From NCBI GenBank assembly GCA_977006965.1, contig OZ345385.1:1550001-1614000 (forward strand): DNA of 64,000 bases. Reading direction: 5' to 3'. The stretch is from Phymatolithon calcareum (taxonomy: Eukaryota > Rhodophyta > Florideophyceae > Hapalidiales). The notes beneath the pieces are model-generated. The model ran no database searches and was not told the DNA's origin. It saw only the letters and a program-made list of their open reading frames with translations. Shown in pieces: positions 32,239 to 43,468 of the stretch (positions are counted from its first letter, which is position 1; every line of letters starts with the position of its first letter). The position numbers and the translations under genes are program-made.

Positions 32239-35200
32239 ATACTATCAATCAATCGCTATCATGCCACAACCATTCAGGACGCTATCCTACGGCTATCATT
32301 CAGTGCGATACCATGGGGATATCGTTCAAGCCGCGATCATGTTGCTATCCTACGCTATCATCATGCAGTCATTCACGGCACTATCAGAAACTGAGCTATC
32401 ATCTGGCTATCATTCGCAATCATCAGGCTATCATTCTCGGCACTATCAGAAACTGAGCTATCATCTGACTCTCATTCGCTATCATCAGGCTATCATTCAG
32501 GGCGCTATCAGAAAAACTGAGCTATCATCCGGCTATCATTCGCTATCATCAGGCTATCATTCTGGGCACTATCAGAAACTGACCTATCATCTGGCTATCA
32601 TTCGCTATCATCAAGCTATCATTCCGGGCATTTTCAGAAACTGAGCTATCATCTGGCTATCATTCGCAATCATCAGGCTATCATTCAGGGCACTATCAGA
32701 AACTGAGCTATCATTCGCTATTATCAGGATATCATTCAAGGCATTATCAGAAACTGCGCTATCATCTGGCTATCATTCGCTATCATGACACAATCATTCA
32801 GGACGCAATCTTGCGGCTATCATTCAGAGCGATATCGTGCGGATATCGTTCAAGACGCGGTCATGTGGCAATCTTTCGCCATCATCAGGCTATCATTCCG
32901 GCCAGTATCAGAAACTGAGCAATCATCTGGCTATCATTCGCTATCATCAGGCTATCATTCAGGGCACTCTCAGAATCTGAGCTATCATCTGGATATCATT
33001 CCCTATCATTCGCTATCCTGCCACAATCATTCAGATCGCTACCTGCCGCTATCATTCAGTGCGATATCATGGGGATAAGGTTCAAGCCACGATCATCTGG
33101 CTATCATTCGCTATCATCAGGCAATCATACAGGGCACTCTCAAAAACTGAGCTATCATCTGGCTATCATTCGCTATCATCAAGCTATCATTCAGGGCATC
33201 ATCTGAAACTGAGCTATCATCTGGCAATCATTCGCTATCATCAAGCTATCATTCAGGGCATCATCAGAAACTAAGCTATCATCTGCCAATCATTCGCTAT
33301 CATCAGGCTATCATTCAGGGCATCATCAGAAAATGAGCTATCATCTGGCTATCATTCGCTATCATCAAGCTATCATTCAGGGCACTATCAAAAACTGAGC
33401 TATCATCAAGCTATCATTGAGGGTTCATCAAACACTGAGAATCATCTGGCTATCATTCGCAATCATCAAGCTATCATTCTGGGCATCATCAGAAACTGAG
33501 CTATCATCTGGATATCATTCGCTATCATCAGGCTATCATTCAGGGCATCATCAGAAACTGAGCTATCATCCGGCTATCATTCGCTATCATCAGACTATCA
33601 TTCTGGGCACTATAGGAAACTGAGCTGTCATCTCTCTATCATTCGCTATCATCAGGCTAACATTCAGGGCACTATGAGAAACTGAGCTATCATCTGGCTA
33701 TCATTCGATGTCATCAAGCTATCATTCAGGGCATCATCAGAAACTGAGCTATCATCTGGCTATCATTCGCTATCATCAGGATATCATTCTGGACAGAATC
33801 AGAAACTAAGCTATCATCTGGCTATCATTCGCTATCATCAAGCTATCATTCAGAGCATCATCAGAAACTGAGCTATCTTCCGGCTATCATTCGCTATCAT
33901 CAGGCTATCATTCTGGGCATCATCAGAAACTGAGCTATCATCTGGCTATCATTCGCTATCATCAGGCTATCATTCAGGGCACTATGAGAAACTGAGCTAT
34001 CATGTTGTAATCATTCGCTATCAGCAGGCTATCATTTAGGAAATCATCAGAAACTCAGCTATCATCCGGCTATCATTCGCTATCATCAGGCTATCATTCT
34101 GGGAATAATAAGAAACTGAGCTATCATCTGGCAATCATTCGCTATCATCAAGCTATCATTCAGGGCATCATCAGAAACTAAGCTATCATCTGCCAATCAT
34201 TCGCTATCATCAGGCTATCATTCAGGGCATCATCTGAAACTGAGCTATCATCTGGCAATCATTCGCTATCATCAAGCTATCATTCAGGTCATCATTAGAA
34301 ACTAAGCTATCATCTGCCAATCATTCGCTATCATGAGGCTATCATTCAGGGCATCATATGACACTGAGCTATCATCTGGAAAGCATTCGCTATCATCGGG
34401 CTATCATTCAGGGCATGATCGGAAACTGAGCTATCATCTGGCTATCATTCGCTATCATCAGGCAATCATTCTGGGCATCATCAGAAACTGAGCTATCATC
34501 CGGCTATCATTCGCTATCATCAAGCTATCATTCTGGGCATCATCAGAAACTGAGCAATCTTCCGGCTATCATTCGCTACCATCAGGCTATCATTCAGGGC
34601 ACTATGAGAAACTGAGCTATCATCTCGCTATCATTCGCTATCATCAAGCTATCATTCAGGGCATTCTCAGAAACTGACCAATCATCTCGCTATCATTCGC
34701 TATCATCAGGCTATCATTCTGGGCACTATATGAAACTGAGCTATCATCTGGCTATCATTCGGTATCATCAGGCTATCATTCAGGGCACTATGAGAAACTG
34801 AGCTACCATCTGGCTATCATTCGCTATCATCAAGCTATCATTCAGCGCATCATCAGAAACTGAGCCATCATCTGGCTATCATTCGCTATCATGACGCTAT
34901 CATTCTGGGCACAATTAGAAACTGAGCTATCATCTGGCTATCATTCGCTATCATCAAGCTATCATTCTGGGCATCATCAGAAACTGAGCTATCATCCGGC
35001 TATCATTCGCTACCATCAGGCTATCATTCAGGGCACTATGAGAAACTGAGCTATCATCTGGCTATCATTCGCTATCATCAAGCTATCATTCAGGGCATTC
35101 TCAGAAACTGACCAATCATCTCGCTATCATTCGCTATCATCAGGCTATCATTCTGGGCACTATATGAAACTGAGCTATCATCTGGCTATCATTCGGTATC

Positions 35201-37502
35201 ATCAGGCTATCATTCAGGGCACTATGAGAAACTGAGCTACCATCTGGCTATCATTCGCTATCATCAAGCTATCATTCAGCGCATCATCAGAAACTGAGCC
35301 ATCATCTGGCTATCATTCGCTATCATGACGCTATCATTCTGGGCACAATTAGAAACTGAGCTATCATCTGGCTATCATTCGCTATCATCAAGCTATCATT
35401 CAGGGCATCATCTGAAACTGAGTTATCATCTGCCTATCATTAGCTGTCATCAGGCTATCATTTAGGGCATCATCAGAAACTGAGCTATCTTCCGGCTATC
35501 ATTCGCTATCATCAGGCTATCATTCAGGGCATCATCAGAAACTGAGCTATCATCTGGCTATCATTCACTATCATCAAGCTATCATTCAGAGCATCATAAG
35601 AAACTGAGCTATCATCTGGCTATCATTCGCTATCATCAAGCTATCATTCAGGGCATCATCAGAAACTGAGCAATCTTCCGGCTATCATTCGCTATCATCA
35701 GGCTATCATTCAGGGCATCATTAGAAACTGAGCTATCATCTGGCTATCATTCGCTATCATAGGGTTATCATTCAGTGCACTATCAAAAACTAAGCTATCA
35801 TCTGTCTATCATTCGCTATCATCAGGCTATCATGCACGGCATCATCTGAAACTGAGCTATCATCTGGCTATCATTCGCAATCATAAGGCTATCATTCTCG
35901 GCATCATCAGAAACTGAGCTATCTTCCGGCTATCATTCGCTATCATCAAGCTATCATTCTGGGCATCATCAGAAACTGAGCAATCTTCCGGCTATCATTC
36001 GCTATCATCAGGCTATCATTCAGGGCACTATGAGAAACTGAGCTATCATCAGGCTATCATTCGCTATCATAAGGCTATCATTCTCGGCACTATAAGAAAC
36101 TGAGCTATGATCTGGCTATCATTCGCTATCATCAGGCTATCATTCAGGGCATCATCAGAAACTGAGCTATCATCCGGCTATCATTCGCTATCATCAAGGT
36201 ATCATTCTGGGCATCATCAGAAACTGAGCTATCATCCGGCTATCATTCGCTACCATCAGGCTATCATTCAGGGCACTATGAGAAACTGAGCTATCATCTG
36301 GCTATCATTCGCTATCATCAAGCTATCATTCAGGGCATTCTCAGAAACTGACCAATCATCTCGCTATCATTCGCTATCATCAGGCTATCATTCTGGGCAC
36401 TATATGAAACTGAGCTATCATCTGGCTATCATTCGGTATCATCAGGCTATCATTCAGGGCACTATGAGAAACTGAGCTACCATCTGGCTATCATTCGCTA
36501 TCATCAAGCTATCATTCAGCGCATCATTAGAAACTGAGCCATCATCTGGCTATCATTCGCTATCATGACGCTATCATTCTGGGCACAATTAGAAACTGAG
36601 CTATCATCTGGCTATCATTCGCTATCATCAAGCTATCATTCAGGGCATCATCTGAAACTGAGTTATCATCTGCCTATCATTAGCTGTCATCAGGCTATCA
36701 TTTAGGGCATCATCAGAAACTGAGCTATCTTCCGGCTATCATTCGCTATCATCAGGCTATCATTCAGGGCATCATCAGAAACTGAGCTATCATCTGTCTA
36801 TCATTCACTATCATCAAGCTATCATTCAGAGCATCATAAGAAACTGAGCTATCATCTGGCTATCATTCGCTATCATCAAGCTATCATTCAGGGCATCATC
36901 AGAAACTGAGCAATCTTCCGGCTATCATTCGCTATCATCAGGCTATCATTCAGGGCATCATTAGAAACTGAGCTATCATCTGGCTATCATTCGCTATCAT
37001 AGGGTTATCATTCAGTGCACTATCAAAAACTAAGCTATCATCTGTCTATCATTCGCTATCATCAGGCTATCATGCACGGCATCATCTGAAACTGAGCTAT
37101 CATCTGGCTATCATTCGCAATCATAAGGCTATCATTCTCGGCATCATCAGAAACTGAGCTATCATCTGGCTATCATTCGCAATCATAGGGCTATCATTCA
37201 GTGCACTATCAGAAACTGAGCTATCATCTGGCTATCATTCGCTATCATCAAGCTATCATTCAGGGCATCATCAGAAACTGAGCTATCTTCCGGCTATCAT
37301 TCGCTATCATCAGGCTATCATTCAGGGCATCATCAGAAACTGAGCTATGATCTGGCTATCATTCGCTATCATCAAGCTATCATTCTGGGCACTCTCAGAA
37401 ACTGAGCTATCATCCTGCTATCATTCGCTATCATGAGGCTATCATTCTCGGCACTATCAGAAACAGAGCTATAATCTGGCTATCATTCGCTATCATGCCA
37501 CT
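32239..37502. repeat. 62-bp satellite array, ~85 units, built from ~10-bp subrepeats
   Basis: The unit runs GAGCTATCATCTGGCTATCA, TTCGCTATCATCAGGCTATC, ATTCAGGGCATCATCAGAAA and CT (62 bp), repeated head to tail for ~5.26 kb. Within it GCTATCAT recurs about four times at ~10-11 bp spacing, so the unit grew from a shorter repeat. At the left end a different ~100-bp variant occurs near 32250, 32783 and 33008, with AACCATTCAGGACGC-type blocks. A block starting near 34941 recurs at 36181 (offset 1240 bp = 20 units) with very few changes over ~980 bp. Another pair is offset by 434 bp (7 units; the marker CTGACCAATCATCTCGC starts near 34674 and 35108, and again near 36348). The 62-bp period is not a multiple of three, so the repetitive LSSGYHS-type translations are not genes. 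The left flank is Copia C4 protease; the right flank is the C5 LTR. Confidence 0.95.
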
Positions 37503-37943
37503 ATTGGAAGTGTAAGGTTTCGAGCCCTCGTCACATCACACTGTAATATTAGATTTGATCTCGGTACACGTTTACGCGTGTCAAGATTTTTGACAACATG
37601 TCTGGAAACTCGGAGATATTAAGTTTGGCGAAGAAACGTGTCAAATCATGATTGGAGTATAATAATAATACCTCCAGACTCAGTATCAAAAATGATCAAT
37701 TTTATTATAGAACACGTGTCATTCAATATGACAAGATTTTAATACACAGTTTCTAGGGTAATTACAATAATTGGGTTAACCGTTTTCGTCAAATTGCTAT
37801 CATTGCTCCTTTGATCAAGTTCCGACCCGTTCTCACCACTATATAACCGCGATTTGACTTCGACCTAGTGAATAAACCAAAGAACCATTTCATATCAACC
37901 AAACCTTTTCTTTCTCCCCATCCTTGCCTAACCTTCTGCAAAA
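37503..37943 (+). mobile_element. 5' LTR of Copia C5, worn ends
   Basis: A ~441-bp LTR starting ATTGGAAGTG, where the terminal TGTTGG is degraded, and ending TTCTGCAAAA before the primer site. It contains GGTACACGTTTACGCGTGTC and ACACGTGTC motifs and a TATATAACC box near 37842. It is old by divergence from the C7/C8 LTRs and begins exactly at the satellite's right edge. It is a 5' LTR because a primer site and leader follow. Confidence 0.8.
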
Positions 37944-37958
37944 GGTTATGGGCCCAGT
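37944..37958 (+). promoter_or_regulatory. C5 primer binding site
   Basis: GGTTATGGGCCCAGT directly downstream of the C5 LTR. The same sequence is intact in this otherwise worn element. Confidence 0.8.
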
Positions 37959-38187
37959 CAGCGCATACTCAACCTCGCGCGTCATCATAGCCATCATCTC
38001 CGGCGCTCTTCCTTCGCCCCGGAACAGTCATCTTGATCGATCTGTTTGCGCATCCTTGTCAAGAATTATTGATTCTTGCAGGGCCCGCTTCAGACGATCT
38101 TCTTCATCTCCGATCTTCCTGCTTGTGCATCTTAGTAAAGTATCTCTGATTCTTACGGGGCCCGCTTCACGAGATCACAAAGCGTCT

Positions 38188-38365
38188 TGCAGTACGCGTT
38201 GCCGGCTGCAGGTTCAGGTGTACCAAACGGCACAAGGGTTTTCTTGTTGCGCATCCTTGTTAAAAATCATTGATTCTTACTTGGCCCGCTCCAGCATACC
38301 ACAAAACGTCTTGCAGTGCGTGTTGCCGGCTGCAGGTTCAGGTGTACCAAAACACCTCAAGAGGT
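38188..38365 (+). repeat. C5 leader direct repeat (~120-bp spacing)
   Basis: Two copies of GTCTTGCAGTRCGYGTTGCC, followed by GGCTGCAGGTTCAGGTGTAC and CAAA, begin near 38189 and 38309. The same block occurs twice in the C7 leader (near 43299 and 43424) and once in C8 (near 44325). It lies in the untranslated leader between the primer site and gag. Confidence 0.75.
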
Positions 38366-38525
38366 AAACGGGCTCAGGGCCATCCCCCGATCAAGGTCCG
38401 AGTCACTCTGATTCGAAGGAATTTCTTATACGGGATAGATTGCCTCGATAGTTGACCTTGTGTTGACTCGCAGTGGACTCCCCGAACGGATTTTCGTCAA
38501 GATTTTCAAGACCCCACACCTAAGA

Positions 38526-40450
38526 ATGGACAACTCCCAAGGAACGTTGAAGGTCGAAATGTTAAATGAGACCAATTTCCATGCTTGGAAACAGAAAATT
38601 CAGCTAGCACTATCATTTCGCGAACTCGATGAGTTCCTCGAGGACGATCCACCGGCACGGGAATCAGATGATTTCAAGCTCTGGCGTCGAGCTGACAATA
38701 AGGCGAAGGCAATAATCGGACTTTCTCTCTCCGATGAACATCTTCAACATGTGCAAGATGTCGAAACGGCCAAACAAATGTGGCAGTCAATCCTCAACAT
38801 ATTCGAAAGACACACGCTCTTGAACAAATTAGCCGCTCGACGAAAGTTCTACACCGCTACCATGCTCGAAGACCAGAAAATTTTGCCCTACACCAACCGC
38901 ATTCGCCAACTCGTGTCCACCCTCAAGTCAATGGGTGTCGATATCGACGACAAGGAAATTGCAATGGCTGTATTGAACTGACTCCCGGAACGCTACGACA
39001 GTCTCATCAGTGCACTTGATGCCCTAGGAAATGAAGACGAGTCATTTTCTCTTGAATTCGTGAAGAGACGACTACTCCAGGAAGAGCAACGCATGTCAAT
39101 GCGTGTCGAAGCATCAACCGTAAAAGCTGAGACTGCTGCACTTTTCACTGCCAGACGCGATGGAGAACGTATTCGGGACTTCTGTGACCATTGCCATCGA
39201 CCGGGACATAAAACGATAAAGTGTTGGACAAAGTTTCCTCACCTTGCTCCTGAAGGATACAAAAATCGGAATGGAAAGCAGGCAAAACCAGCTGCGTTTC
39301 TGACTGATGAATCGGAATCTGTTCGAATTATGTCTGATTCTGACTTTGTATGCCTGATAGCCAAGGTGCGCGATTCCGACATTCCCGAGAAGTCAATGTC
39401 ATGGATTATCGACTCTGGCAGCACTTCGCATATGACGTTCAATCGTTCAATCTTCTTTCATATACCGAAATGTCTTCAACCGTCGAAATGGGAACTAAAG
39501 CAAAGGCCACAATCGCTGGAAAAGGTGATGTAATCATTACACTTAAAGTGAACGGTAAATCGTTAAAACGCATGCTCAAGAACGTTATGCACATACCCGA
39601 CTTCGGGTACTCTCTATTGTCTGTCTCAAAAATGGACGAGTACGGGTATGGTATAACGTTCAAGAACAGCCGCTGTAGGTCAAAGCACATCATGATACGA
39701 TCGCAACAGGTACTCTGCGCAAAAGTCTCTACCCCTAGACCTTGCAGATGAAAATAAAATTAACGAAGTTTCCTGTTTCGCGAGCCTACAGCTTTGGCAT
39801 GAACGACTTGCGCATGTTGACAACACTGGAATTACCGGAATGGTAAACCATGGGGTGGTGAAAGGTGTAAACATTGCTCCCACCTCACAGTCCTCACATC
39901 CATGTAATGGCTGTCTTGTCGGCAAAGGTCATTGTGCTGCGATTCCCAAGTCCAGTACTTCTCGGTCCACAAGAGTTCTCGATCTCGTGCATTCTGACGT
40001 TCTAGGTCCTATCGACATTCCGTCACTTGGAGGCTCCCAATACTTCATCACATTCATAGATGATCACTCCAAGTGGACCACAGTGTTCACCATGCGAAGG
40101 AAGTCGGAAAGCTTCGAGTGTTTTCGGAAGTTCCACAAGTACGCTGAAACTCACACAGGAAGAAAGCTTAGGCATCTGAATGTGCAGGACTTCTCGACGG
40201 CACCGAAAATCAAAGCCATTCGGACCGACAACGGAGGCGAGTACCTGTCCAACGAGTTTAAGGCCTACCTAGCCGAACACGGAATCCGTCAGCAACTTAC
40301 TGTAGCATACACTCCACAGCAAAATGGGGTGGCTGAGCGCCTGAACCGCACACTTCTCAACTTGGTGCGCTCGATGCTTCATCACCGAGGCATCGACAAG
40401 AAGTTCTGGGCTGAAGCACTTGCAACTGCCATATATGTTCGCAATCGAGT
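38526..40450 (+). pseudogene. C5 gag-protease-integrase, broken and truncated
   Basis: From ATG 38526 (MDNSQGTLKVEMLNE), gag runs to a TGA at 38979-38981 (expected Gly in NGLPER). It continues with the zinc knuckle CDHCHRPGHKTIKC and protease WIIDSGSTSHM. Frameshifts follow near 39455 and 39680. Then come the integrase CNGCLVGKGH (HHCC finger), LVHSDVLGPIDI, IRTDNGGEYLSNEF and PQQNGVAERLNRT, so D, D and E are all present. The frame ends at YVRNRV (40450), where the antisense LTR of C6 begins. RT and RNase H are not in the window. Confidence 0.85.
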
Positions 40451-40895
40451 TGTTGTTGAAGGTTAGGCAAGTGATGGGGAGAAAGAAAAAGTTTCGTTGA
40501 TGTGAAATGGTTGAGTAGAAGTTGAGATAGGTGAGAATGAATTCCTTGGTTTATTCACTTGGCGGACCTCAAGTCAAGACTATAAGACGTGAGAACTCAA
40601 TCAACTTGATCAAAAACCCTAATTGACGACGGAGACATTCTAACCCTAAACAAATTTGTCATAATATCATATGACACGTGTAACATGAAAAAATCGAAAA
40701 AATTATCTACTGAGTGAGGGGAGTATGATTATCATACTTTTATCATACTTTGACACGTGTCACTGCCAATTCTCTTGATTCAAAGTTCTGAGACACATTG
40801 AGTTTCGACTTAACACGTGTACACGTGTACCGAGATCATACCTTGATATTGAAGTGTGTTTGCGACTAGAGCTCCAAGCAATCACACTTCCAACA
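40451..40895 (-). repeat. 3' LTR of C6
   Basis: 445 bp in reverse orientation. It carries the family ACACGTGT palindromes and the GAGTATGATTATCATAC palindrome near 40721. It joins C5 integrase codons at 40450 with no filler. Confidence 0.85.
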
Positions 40896-40905
40896 CTCCG
40901 CCTTG

Positions 40906-42619
40906 ATCGAGGGACACGACGCCATTCGCTTGCATACTCCCATCTCTTGAGCGAGCTTGGCTGTCTTGATTCAATCGAGTGGCTTAGTTAGTCCATCAGC
41001 AACCATGGACTGAGTATTGCAGTACTTAATCGAGATCTTTCCTGTTGCAACAACATCACGAACGTAGTGATATTGAATGTCAATATGCTTGTTGCGTTGA
41101 GTGATGGCAGCGTTCCTCCCGGTTGCGATTGCACTCTGACTGTCGGTACACAAAGTCATGAGAGTGGGCTTCTGGAGACCTTGGATATCTGCGATAAGTC
41201 TTGACAGCCAAACAGGTTCCTTGGCGGCGGCACAGGAGGCGATGTACTCCGCTTCACATGTTGACGTGGCGACGATAGTTTGTTTCTTCGAACGCCAGCT
41301 TATGGCTCCCCTGCAAGAAGGAACACATAGCCACTTGTTGATCGCCTTGTCTCACGACATCCTGCCCAATCCGCATCTGTGTACCCGATTGGCACAAAGC
41401 TCCCACTTGCACCGAACAGAATCCCATAGTCTCGAGTACCTGCAATGTACCGAAGAACGCGCTTAACACCCATCCAGTGACGCTTTAGGGGTTTCGCGCA
41501 AAACGAAGAAAGCTTGCCGACCGAGTCCGAGATGTCTGGGCGAGTGCCGACCATCAAGTACATCAGGCTTCCGATAGCTGGACGATACGGAACTTCGTTT
41601 CCAAGGGACTCGGTGATATCCACTTCCTCGATTGCGGTGTTCTTGTTGCTTGACTCCATTGGGGTAGGTGCCGGTTTCGAGTTCTCCATGCCAAAGCGTT
41701 CCAAGACCGACTGAGCGTACACCGACTGCGAAAGATGAAGGGTCCGAAGAGTACGTTCCCGGCGAATCTCAAGCCCAAGGCATACACTTGCTTCATCAAG
41801 GTCCTTCATTTCGAACCGCTTGTTCAGCTCCCCCTTGATCCACGAAATGGCAGAGGTATCGTTTCCAGCAATCAGTAAGTCATCCACATACAGTGCGATG
41901 ATCATGATGCTGTTTGACTTGTGCCGGACGTACAGACAAGGATCGTTGGGACTGCTTGAGAAGCCGAGCTCGTCGATGAGGAACTTGTCGATCTTGGCAT
42001 GCCATTGCCGCGAAGCTTGCTTCAGACCGTATAGTGCCTTCAAGAGCTTGCAAACAAGGTTGGGACGCTTGGGATCTCGAAATCTGGCCGGAACTTCCAT
42101 GTACATGTCTTCGTCAAGGTCACCATGCAGGAACGCTGTCACAACATCCATTTGGTGGAGTTCCAGATCATGTACAGCAACTGTTGCAAGTAGGATACGA
42201 ATCGAGGTGAATTTCACGACTGGGGCATACGTTTCACCGTAGTCCACCCCATGCACCTGTCGGAACCCTTTTGCCACAATTCGGACTTTTGGGCCTGTAT
42301 CCTTGACCTTGAAGACATACTTGCACGGTAGCACGTTCATGTCGGAGTTGCGCGGAACCAGTTTCCAGGTATTGTTATGGACGAGTGAAGAATGTTCTTT
42401 CTCAATTGCCTTTGACCAGAAGTCGACATTATGATTTGAAGTCGCTTCCTTAAATGTCTGAGGTATTTGATGAGAAGACAAACCGGATTCCGATGCGAGA
42501 TTGACAGATTCGAAGGCAAGCATTGCAGTGTGCGGGGGAGCATTCCAGAAGTCAGTGGGTGGTTTTGAGACCCGAGCTGACCTTCGCAGAATGGGTTTGG
42601 CGATCATCGGTGTAGTTAC
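40906..42619 (-). pseudogene. C6 pol: integrase C-terminus, RT and RNase H
   Basis: The long reverse-strand frame from 42619 down to 41300 reads AKPILRRSARVSKPPTDFWN, NNTWKLVPRNSDMNVLPCKY, YGETYAPVVKFTSIRILLA, HQMDVVTAFLHGDL, YGLKQASRQWH and YVDDLLIAGNDTS. It continues with LHLSQSVYAQSVLERFGME and GSLMYLMVGTRPDISDSV, then YTDADWAGC, so RT is intact from its start. Near 41304 one C is missing and the frame shifts. RNase H continues in another frame (LCTDSQSAIATG, KHIDIQYHYVRD) and ends early at LTKPLD. The first 42 bases of the apparent ORF (42620-42661) are C7 LTR, not C6. Confidence 0.85.
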
Positions 42620-43063
42620 TGTTGGAAGTGTGATTGCTTGGAGCTCTAGTCGCAAACACACTTCAATATCAAGGTATGATCTCGGTACACGTGTACACGT
42701 GTCAGGTCGAATGTCAGAGTGCCTCAGAACTTTGAATCAAGAAGATTGGCAGTGACACGTGTCAAAGTATGATAAGAGTATGATAATCATACTCCCCTCA
42801 CTCAGTAGATGATTCTTGATTTTTTCATGTTACACGTGTCATATGATAGTATGACAAATTTGTTTAGGGTTAGTGTGTCTCCGTCGTCAGTTAGGGTTTT
42901 GATCAAGTCTGGTTGTGTTCTCTGGTCTATATAGTCTTGACCTGAGGTCCGCCAAGTGAATAAACCAAGGAACTCATTCTCACCTAACTCCACTTCTCCT
43001 TCACCAATCTTCACCAACCAAACTTTTCCAATCTCCTAATCTTATCCCTAACCTCCAACAACA
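42620..43063 (+). repeat. 5' LTR of C7
   Basis: It runs from TGTTGGAAGTG to CCAACAACA. It has a CTATATAG TATA box at 42927-42934, two adjacent ACACGTGT palindromes near 42688-42703 and two more downstream. It drives the split element C7, whose leader is now separated from its ORF by 5.5 kb of C8. Confidence 0.9.
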
Positions 43064-43078
43064 GGTTATGGGACCAGT
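43064..43078 (+). promoter_or_regulatory. C7 primer binding site, one mismatch
   Basis: GGTTATGGGACCAGT; position 10 is A where the other elements have C. The rest matches the half-tRNA-iMet site. Confidence 0.75.
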
Positions 43079-43298
43079 CAGCGCTTGATCACCACCGCGC
43101 TTCATCATCATCGTCGTCTCCGGGGCTCATCCTTCGCCCCCGATCTTCTCCTGGTTGCGCATCCTTGCTTGATTACCTCTGGTTTTCTCGCAAGGCCCGC
43201 TCCAGAGGACTTGTCTGTCATTGTTCACGAGCTTCCTGTTCGGTTCCTTGCTCAATTACTTCTGGTCTTTGAGTGAGGCCCGTTCAGAAAGTGTTATA

Positions 43299-43466
43299 GC
43301 GTCTTGCAGTGCGCGTTGCCGGCTGCAGGTTCAGGTGTACCAAAACACCACAAGGGTTTCTGCTGTGTCTCCTTGCTTGACTACCTTCGGTTTTCTTGTC
43401 GGGCCCACCTCAGGATACCACAAAGCGTCTTGCAGTGCGTGTTGCTGACTGCAGGTTCAGGTGTAC
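43299..43466 (+). repeat. C7 leader direct repeat
   Basis: The block GCGTCTTGCAGTGCG, then TTGC, then CTGCAGGTTCAGGTGTACC, occurs at ~43299 and ~43424. The second copy ends at the C8 insertion point (TACCA, 43464-43468). Both copies lie downstream of the primer site. Confidence 0.75.
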
Positions 43467-43468
43467 CA

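Larger units (their letters stand above)
40451..42619 (-). mobile_element. Copia C6, antisense, truncated at its 5' half
   Basis: The 3' LTR (reverse) is 40451-40895, with ends TGTTGTTGAAG and CTTCCAACA. It is followed by the polypurine tract complement (CTCCGCCTTGATCGAGG) and antisense pol. C6 inserted into the C5 integrase codons; the left flank CGAGT (40446-40450) would be the TSD, but its partner is not found. At 42619 C6 stops at the start of the C7 LTR, so its gag, protease, integrase core and 5' LTR are missing. The LTR is similar in architecture to the C7 LTR but clearly more diverged than the C7 pair. Confidence 0.85.

Noticed and set aside
32239-37502. Repetitive open frames (LSSGYHS and related) that could look like a repeat protein gene
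   Set aside because: The 62-bp unit is not a multiple of three, so all three frames are cycled, and equivalent frames occur wherever the array happens to lack a stop.
32239-37502. CRISPR array
   Set aside because: There are no unique spacers; the whole 62 bp is repeated, and the setting is eukaryotic.
37503-37943. This LTR as the 3' LTR of C4
   Set aside because: It is followed by a primer site and leader of its own element (C5), so it is a 5' LTR; its sequence also differs strongly from the C4 LTR.
41300-42619. Active reverse-strand Copia gene
   Set aside because: A frameshift at ~41304, an early stop in RNase H and loss of the 5' half make it non-functional.
42620-42661. N-terminal extension of the reverse-strand pol ORF into this segment
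   Set aside because: These bases are the first part of the C7 LTR; the open frame across the junction is accidental.
40451-43063. C6 and C7 as one palindromic two-LTR insertion
   Set aside because: The C6 LTR differs from the C7 LTRs at many positions, while the C7 pair is nearly identical, so they are separate elements.
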